A stretch of DNA of 64,000 bases from Melolontha melolontha (taxonomy: Eukaryota; Arthropoda; Insecta; Coleoptera; Scarabaeidae): NCBI GenBank assembly GCA_935421215.2, contig OW285244.1:7141401-7205400 (forward strand). The letters run 5' to 3'. This document shows positions 57,827 to 64,000 of the stretch, one piece after another. Positions within the stretch are counted from its first letter, which is position 1. Each line of letters opens with the position of its first letter. The notes below the pieces were generated by a model, which was not told where the DNA came from, searched no databases, and saw only the letters and a program-made list of their open reading frames with translations. The position numbers and the translations under genes are program-made.

Positions 57827-60800
57827 CTTTTAAGTAGAAATTTTAAAATCATTATAATTAAGGAATAATTAGTATACTTTACATTAGTAACGTGCCTTCA
57901 AAAACTTTCTTCATTAGAGATGGCCATGTTTTTTTTAATGGTTGGTGACAGTGCATGTAATCTGTCACAAACGTATAATTTTGATAGTTTGGTTATGTCA
58001 TGTAAATATGTGTAATAATTAGTAATTTAGTTTTTTCAAAAAATATTTATTACTGTTCGGGCAAAATAGATTTAATTTTGTATTTTTAGTTTTATTTAGA
58101 TGTAGGTTTAATATATTTAATCCTAGTTTTAAATTGTAAATATTATATATTGTATATAGAAAAGGTCTTGGAGTTCTGAGATATCTTTAATATTGTTAAT
58201 TACTTTAGGACTGGGCAGGTATTACATTTCTTCATTGTCCTATTTTCTACTATCATAAAAACTATTTATTTTTATTACAGGCAAAACCCTTTGCATCGAT
58301 TAGGTAAATAATTTATTTGAATAAGCATAATTATAATAGAATAAGTTTTATTGTACATATTTCTTGCTATATATTATTATAATAGGTTAAATGGTTTCGG
58401 TTCGATACGATTCTGCGAACATTAGGTTATCTCTGTGCATTGTATATTTATTACTTTAAGAAGTATTTTATTTTCTATAATTAAGGGTTTCCGGCGTATA
58501 TTGTTTATTTTAATACATTTATGACGTAGGAAACTACAGCATATACTTTTCTTGGAAATGTAAATAATTGTTATATGGAAATTTCCGTATATTCCTTTTT
58601 TCATTGTTTTCTCCCTCTTTGACTGGTGGGGAGAAAACTTCTTGCCGAAAAATAAGAGAATGAATAAGTAGTTCCAAACAAGAGCTCTTAGAGCTCACTA
58701 CAGTTCCAAACAAGAGCTCTTAGAGCTCACTACAGTTCCAAACAAGATATCTTAGAGCTCACTACAGTTACAAGTACGATCTCTTCAAGTTAAAGCTTAG
58801 GTCTCAGTGATCTAACAAACAGCTCCTACTAAGATCTCAGTGATCTAAATAGGAGCAAATATTATTTATAAGCCAGTTTTTCTCGGTTTTTAGTATTAAG
58901 ACCAGATACTGCATTTAGCATTTATTTAACGGAACTCCAAGATTAAACTTGTAAATATATTAGTGTAAATAGAAAAAATATTGTATTATTTCAACACATA
59001 CTTCGGTCTACACATACCGACTTCCTTCAAACCAGGAGGAAGAAACAATTACAATAGTCAAAATTAAAAGCAAATAATACTAAAGCAGATGTAGGAAATG
59101 TTGATCATTATTTTGAAGACAAAGTTGAACTCTACGCTTTATACTTTCAAAGCCATTTATTAAGATATCTTGGGTTATGTCAGCACAAGAATTTACAATA
59201 GCATTATGGAGCTCTTCGATTGTGTGATGTCTGGTCTTGAAAATGGTATTCTTTAAATATGGAAAAAAAATAAAATAGTCTAAAATTGTTAAATCTGAAG
59301 ATCTTGGAGGAAAATTAATAATTCTTGTATCGAAAAATTATTGCAAAAAAGCAATGTTTCTCGAGATTTGTGCGCTGGTGCATTATCTTGCTGGATATAT
59401 CCTTCCGTAAGTTCATCATCATAAAGTTCATTAATAAAGGGCTCTAATAATTCATTTCGATATCTTCCAGCAGTTACGGTTTGATTAAAAAATTTAGGCC
59501 CAATAATTCGTCTTCTTCTGCCCCTGCTTCACCAAATTTAATATCACAAGCTTGGATATGTTTTTGCAGTTGTGCGTAAGTAACTGGCAGATTAAGATGC
59601 TGTTGCCGGAAATCCTGTAAGCACTTATTAGTGAAATAAACCCAATCTCCATTTTCTAATTTTTGGTCAGTTCTATAGTAACTTTGAATAACAAATATTT
59701 TATGTTGTAACTCTAACATTATAATAAAATAATTTAAAAAATATTAGCGTCTATAATTTGAATTAATGTATAACAACTGTCAGAATTTGAAGTTTTCTAA
59801 AGCTTTGCATGTGCACCAATCTTTGATTACTTAATTACTTAAAAACAGCCTATTATAATGATGAAAGTTTTTGAAGTTAGCAAACAAATCAGTTATTGTT
59901 ATTGTTGCAGCTTGGTCGTTGTATTGCATAAAATCATGAAGCCAATATCATTGATAGCTGCAAAAATAATTTGCTCCTGTTGGAACGAACCCAATCGATG
60001 TGAAATTATTTGGAACAACAAATTTGAAAATATATGTAAATAAAATGGTTTAAACATAAGTTATTTTATGGAAGGCTTCAATTAATGTTTTTCATAAAAG
60101 ACGCAAATTAAAATGAAGCCTAAATGTGAACCAAATTGTTTAATGTAAGTACTTACCCAAATTATAAACGCTTTCATAATTTAAATTGAAAGCAACCGTT
60201 TTTGAATGATGGTTGTAGACTTTTCTTTTAACAGGCTCACTCTGAGGACAAACGAATCCATTCTGTTCGGTATTCCTGATAGGTAATCTCTGGTGTTTCT
60301 TACGATCCTGCTCAGAATCAGAGCTAGATACGTCATTATTCCTGAGGCTTAAAGTCTTACTAATCTTTTTTCTATACTTAGGACTTCGCCTGACCTCACT
60401 TTTGTTATGGTATTTTCTTCTAATGCTCGGAGAATTTGGCACTATAGGAGCTACATGGTATGCGGTATCTTCTTTTCGTAAATTTAATGATGTACTTCTT
60501 ATATCTATAGGTCTTTCGACCTCTCTCCTAACGTGTATAGGCGAATTGTTGTTTATAAAGTTAGTTATGTGATTTCTCTTTGGGCTATACCTTGAGTTGG
60601 TGCAATTGGACGGAATTTTAGTTAAATGCATGTTAGAAACATCATCAATCAGTCTATTTTTGTTGAATATCTCAGGTTTGGTGGACTCTGTTCTTAATAA
60701 TTCGACTCTTTTATTAGCAGGTCCCGGTAACCTTCTCGGTGATAGTCCTCCATGTTTCATACTCATTAAAATATGTTCCGCCTCTACAATAAGTTCTCTG

Positions 60801-63201
60801 TACTTCTTATCAGCTTCTTTGTCTCTTTGATCAAAAGTGTTGACGGCGTCTCTGCTAAAAGAAACAGAATTCGAGCGTTTTTTAAGATGATCTTCCAAAG
60901 CAAGTTTTGACACTGGATATTTTGTTCTCCTAACAGATACAGGCGTTGCACCTGCGCTTTTGCTACCATCGATTTGTATAAACGGATGCGATTTATGTTC
61001 ATGTTTAGGTTTTTGCTTTGCGGACGTCGATCTCCTACGACTTTGTTTCGACTGTTGACTTTCTTGTTTGAATCTTCTAGACGTTCTCCGTCTAGATGCC
61101 CTTCTTTGAACTTCGAAATTATAATAAGTACAATGCCCTGTGTTTCTATCATCTTTCATATTAAATTCCAAATAGGATCCGTTATCGATAAAATCGAATT
61201 CTCGTTCCAATGGTTCTTCTTCATCCCCACCATCCTGGCCAGTATCTATGTCGGTTTCACAATCAGTTGGGTCACTGTCGCTCAATATATCCGTTTCTTT
61301 TTCGTATATGTAACTTTCATCATATTTTCCCATCATTTCGTTTAATGTGCAATCATCATCTTCTTCACTACCAGAATCTGGACCCACCAAATTCGTATCC
61401 CAATGTAAACTAGTGGCACTCAAAGAAGAACAAGAAGAAGATGTTGATTCGCGACGTGGAATGAGTTTCTTCGAAGGTGATGAACAGAGGCTTAAGCAAT
61501 GCATTGGTATGCTACAACAGAAAAAAATGTTCTTTATAAAATGCTGTGTTTAAAAATATTACAAATAATTTTAAAGTGAATATATACATAATCCAACCAT
61601 AAATACTACCAATGTTGCACACCTGTACGAATTAGTGAGTCATAAATAAAGACCGTCATTCTCGGTCGGCTCACAGAGGCGTCGATAAGCAAGAAGTTCC
61701 GGAGACTCATTTTACAAGCGCTTCGCGTGCTATATGTATGTTGTACATAAACAGCTATCACAGTGTGAAGTTGTTTATAGACGTATTTACAAATACGCGT
61801 ACGCGTAATTCAAACGGAAAGCATTTTTCTAAATAACGCGCACTTTTATTTTAGTAAAGCTAACACAGTGACGTCGATGCTTGCCTACCTAACGTATTAT
61901 CGGAGATATGTGCGGATATTATAACCGCATCTCTATTGTTACATTGTACAATGTGGGAAAAAGTGCGCGGCAGATTTTAGCTCGCTTTTCACTCCTTAAT
62001 ATTAACAAACTCTAGTTTATGAGAAATTGATGATGTCGTTGATCAAGCTCGTATAAGCTGTCTGCGCGTTACGTCAAATACTGTAATAGCTGCTTGTGCA
62101 AGAATCGCTCGAAATCCACAACGGAAGCAAACAATCTTATCCCATGAAATAAACATCGCCCATAGAACACTTTGAAGGCCATATAAACCGAAGAGCGAAG
62201 AAGTTGTTAAGTCGTTGCGGGGAGGGGGGGGGGGGAGCAGAAAATGTTGACTATTGAGGAAAAATTTAAGTGACAGACTGATGTTCGAAGTTCCCTAGAA
62301 ATCGGGTTGAGTGTGGTCAGCATCCGGCTTCTGTAACGGTTTGGTGGGGTCTCCTACGAAGGTGTTTCTTCTATTTATTTTAGAGAGATTGGGATGAAAA
62401 CATCGGCTTGAATGTACCAAGAAACTGTGTTGTAAATTGAGGTGAAACCTCTGACAGACTGCTTGTTTGGGCTGGGGTGGGGGATGTTTCAACAGGATTA
62501 AACATGCGCTTAGAAGGGGGTGCAAAACATGATTGAAAAATAAAGTTCCTGAGTTTACCAACGCTGCCTACTGATCGTCTAGTAGCTCTGATCTGAACTA
62601 TCGGTTGCGGGATGGTCCCAAAGGTATGGTTTGTAAGAAACGTCACCAAAACCTGGAGATGAAGTATTCTTAAAGCTGCAACAAAAATATCGCCAGAAAC
62701 AGTGGGTAAATCTTTAGATAAATGGTCAGGTGATTTACAACTCTGTGTGAACGCCATTAAAGTACATAAAATATTTATGGCTAGATTGTATAATCAAAAT
62801 AATTCAGATTAGAATTGTAACTTTTTTAAATAATTTTTATCATTTTAATCATCGAAAAAACAAAGGAAAATTACATAAAATAAAATCAATACATTTTTAT
62901 GACGTTTTCAGAAACATATGCTGAAAGAAACAGAAAAAAATTCTTACGGACTATTAGATATTGGCTGCTTGACGTTATCTTGCCAAACGTGGAGACCTAC
63001 ATTACTAGTGCAGGGACTCAAGTTATTACCCGGCAACCAGGGGTTAGTGCGAATACGGTTACGCTGTCTAGGGGAGGTAATACCGGAATTTACTACCACT
63101 TCAGTGACCCTAGGTGATATCCCATTCATTGGATTTAGGTTATTTTGAAATGTAACACTGGCCCGCGGCGGATGGCTTTTATAATTTTCAAAATCTTGAC
63201 T
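57693..63201 (-). CDS. Unrecognised gene: Ser/Arg-rich protein with C-terminal coiled coil (last three exons)
   Basis: Three exons join in phase: 62948-63201, 60157-61511 and 57693-57826, giving 580 in-frame residues to the stop; the start lies beyond the right edge. The first exon is Pro/Arg-rich (HPPRASVTFQ, SPRVTEVVVNSGITSPRQRN, RIRTNPWLPG). The second begins PIPMHCLSLCSSPSKK, then a Ser-rich stretch, a strongly acidic block (GSEEDDDCTLNEMM, SDSDPTDCETDIDTG), an Arg-rich block (RRASRRRTSRRFKQ), a conserved-looking helix (KKYRELIVEAEHILMSMKHG) and phospho-site-like basic motifs. The third is a 44-residue amphipathic coiled coil (NLRQQVLLNTIANLKKSLED). No signal peptide or membrane span. I do not recognise the family; a cytoskeletal or scaffold protein is conceivable but not shown. 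Confidence 0.8.
57827..58669. other. Intron of the unrecognised gene, 3' part
   Basis: AT-rich. No element recognised between the terminal exon and the tandem repeat at 58670. Confidence 0.4.
58670..58765. repeat. Three tandem 32-bp repeats
   Basis: Three copies of AGTTCCAAACAAGAGCTCTT-AGAGCTCACTAC start at 58670, 58702 and 58734; the third has GATATC in place of GAGCTC. Each unit contains an internal GAGCTCTTAGAGCTC palindrome. Related GATCTCAGTGATCT-like motifs follow to 58855. Within an intron. Confidence 0.9.
59100..59760 (-). pseudogene. DD41D-like transposase, deletion derivative
   Basis: From 59719 the frame codes an N-terminal helix-turn-helix region (QHKIFVIQSYYRTDQKLENG, LPVTYAQLQKHIQACDIKFG). 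It then jumps, by internal deletion, to the catalytic domain in another frame: LGPKFFNQTVTAGRYRNELL (about 59440-59500), EPFINELYDDELTEGYIQQD and NAPAHKSRETLLF (second catalytic Asp, about 59355-59395). The first catalytic Asp block is gone. It lies in the intron of the unrecognised gene. Confidence 0.65.
60157..61511 (-). CDS. Unrecognised gene, main exon
   Basis: Acceptor TTTTTCTGTTGTAG at 61512-61525, donor TTGG|GTAAGT at 60156. Open for 451 codons. The first ATG (61504) lies only seven bases after the acceptor and is internal if the upstream exon is used. The apparent C-terminus KYLH of the plain ORF is intron read-through. Confidence 0.88.
61512..62280. other. Intron of the unrecognised gene, moderately GC-rich patch
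   Basis: No coding sequence. A less AT-rich patch (61650-62170) with CG-containing motifs could be an internal promoter or a decayed element. A run of 11 or more G residues lies at 62220-62235. Confidence 0.35.
62281..62760 (+). pseudogene. Tc1/mariner-type transposase fragment, decayed
   Basis: Readable blocks on the plus strand: RNRVECGQHPASVTVWWGLL (about 62296-62355), a middle catalytic motif too decayed to read, and KAATKISPETVGKSLDKWSG-DLQLCVNA (about 62672-62755), a typical C-terminus. The open minus-strand frame at 62380-62757 is its shadow. Confidence 0.45.
62948..63201 (-). CDS. Unrecognised gene, internal exon
   Basis: Acceptor TTTTGTTTACAG, donor CC|GTAAGA. Open in one frame from SQDFENYKSHPPRASVTFQN to DNVKQPISNSP. 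The two-base overhang pairs exactly with the one base left over at the start of the next exon. Confidence 0.8.
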
Positions 63202-63478
63202 CTGTAAACAAAAGTATTAATTAAAAGATATATTTTTGATATCAATCATAACAAATTATTAGCTTCATTATGAGTTTTTTTTGTGCAGAAACAGTGTGCA
63301 ATTTTGTGCGATATTTGTCATAAAAAAGAATGTTTGTAATGGAAATGGGTCAGTTGGTTTTGTGCTTTGTGAGATTAACGTATATTTCGTTCAAGTATTT
63401 ATTTAATTATATTTTTTTGAAATAACAAGATGAGTACTACTGCTGCTTCCCCTCGTACATATTGTAATACGAAGATTA

Positions 63479-64000
63479 CTATTTATGTACCCGGAATAAC
63501 AAACAAAAACAAATATTTACCATTGAAAATGGCAAACTATGCTTTGACCGGTCAAATATTAGAGTTGATGTGCAAGAGCTCGCATTGTCATTTTGAAGAA
63601 TGATCCTACATCGCTGGTTGTTTTTCCTTATTTCTTCAAAGACTTCTGGCAAACAAATGTTTGTGCACCATTTAGAATTGACCGTTCTATGATCATCTAG
63701 TGACACTGTTGCCACATGTCCATGCTTCCCCTAAAAAACCAGGCGGTTTGCTTAGAAGTGCTTCTGAAGTGAACAACCTTTGTTGGAATTGGCTCATCTT
63801 CGAGTATCCTCGCCATCAACTACTGCTTTCGAGTTCACACGGATAGATCCAAGGTTTGTCACCTGTGTTATACACGGTTTTTGACGCGCCGCGATTGTAT
63901 CTTTTGAGCATTTCTTTGCACTAATTAACACTAGCCTTTCTTGAAATCAAATTAATGCTAACAAATTTTTGCGGCTAAAATGTTCATGCATTATGTACTA
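63479..64000 (-). pseudogene. Irritans-type mariner transposase fragment, running off the window
   Basis: Minus strand: GEAWTCGNSV-like start, MATVSLDDHRTVNSKWCTNI (63656-63715), CLPEVFEEIRKNNQRCRIIL and QNDNASSCTS (about 63565-63600), the second catalytic Asp with the following Asn. It stops after that block. It continues upstream toward 63900 in broken frames and probably beyond the window. It is in the intron of the unrecognised gene. Confidence 0.75.

Noticed and set aside
60974..61345. 123-codon plus-strand frame
   Set aside because: It is antisense to the well-supported main exon at 60157-61511, and its hydrophobic composition is a by-product of the Arg/Asp-rich sense strand.
61502..61504. 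ATG as translation start of the 57.7-63.2 kb gene
   Set aside because: It lies seven bases after a strong acceptor, and an upstream exon connects in exact phase.
62380..62757. 125-codon minus-strand frame that looks like a Pro/Ser-rich protein
   Set aside because: The plus strand here reads as a decayed transposase, the frame lacks splice sites fitting the minus-strand gene, and the gene's neighbouring exons already join in phase without it.

Overview
The window is AT-rich nuclear DNA of an arthropod, almost certainly an insect. The signs are spliced genes with GT-AG introns, makorin as a conserved single-copy gene, and a repeat load dominated by Tc1/mariner-type elements (irritans-like mariners, about five DD41D-like elements, pogo/Tigger, a DDE_3-type element). 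Non-LTR retrotransposons (Jockey-like, RTE-like), Penelope-like sequences and long (TA)n tracts are also present. Nothing bacterial, viral or plasmid-like was seen. Order-level assignment (for example Hymenoptera) cannot be made safely from the sequence alone.

Layout. (1) 1-5048, + strand: a MITE, then a six-exon Crypton-like tyrosine recombinase gene broken by one in-frame stop and one frameshift. (2) 5.7-9.9 kb: a zero-loop palindrome of a (TA)n-associated, hammerhead-like repeat, then an irritans-type mariner split by a nested DD(40-41)D element. (3) 13911-34597, - strand: makorin, an E3 ubiquitin ligase of 438 codons in six exons with all splice phases matching. Its 0.75, 4.8, 4.5, 0.065 and 9.2 kb introns are filled with transposons. 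In the last intron a MITE sits inside an RTE element, which sits inside a DDE_3-type transposon. (4) 35-41 kb: palindromic repeats and a three-level nest of inverted-repeat elements that also holds a tandem array of about 401-bp units. (5) 42.8-48.4 kb: decayed Jockey-like, Penelope-like, mariner and hAT pieces. (6) 50.7-55.3 kb: a nearly full-length Jockey-type retrotransposon with strong strand asymmetry (C/A-rich, G-poor on +). (7) 57.7-63.2 kb, - strand: the last three exons of an unrecognised gene coding a Ser/Arg-rich acidic/basic protein with a C-terminal coiled coil. The gene continues beyond the right edge.

Only makorin and the unrecognised minus-strand gene look like functional host genes. 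The Crypton-like gene is either a recently dead domesticated gene or a dead element. Everything else is mobile DNA or its debris. The points most worth checking are the hammerhead-like motifs with an apparent compensatory C3-G8 to U3-A8 change, the canonical CTGATGA...GAAAC core at 38184-38210, the nested unclassified inverted-repeat families, and the identity of the 57.7-63.2 kb gene.
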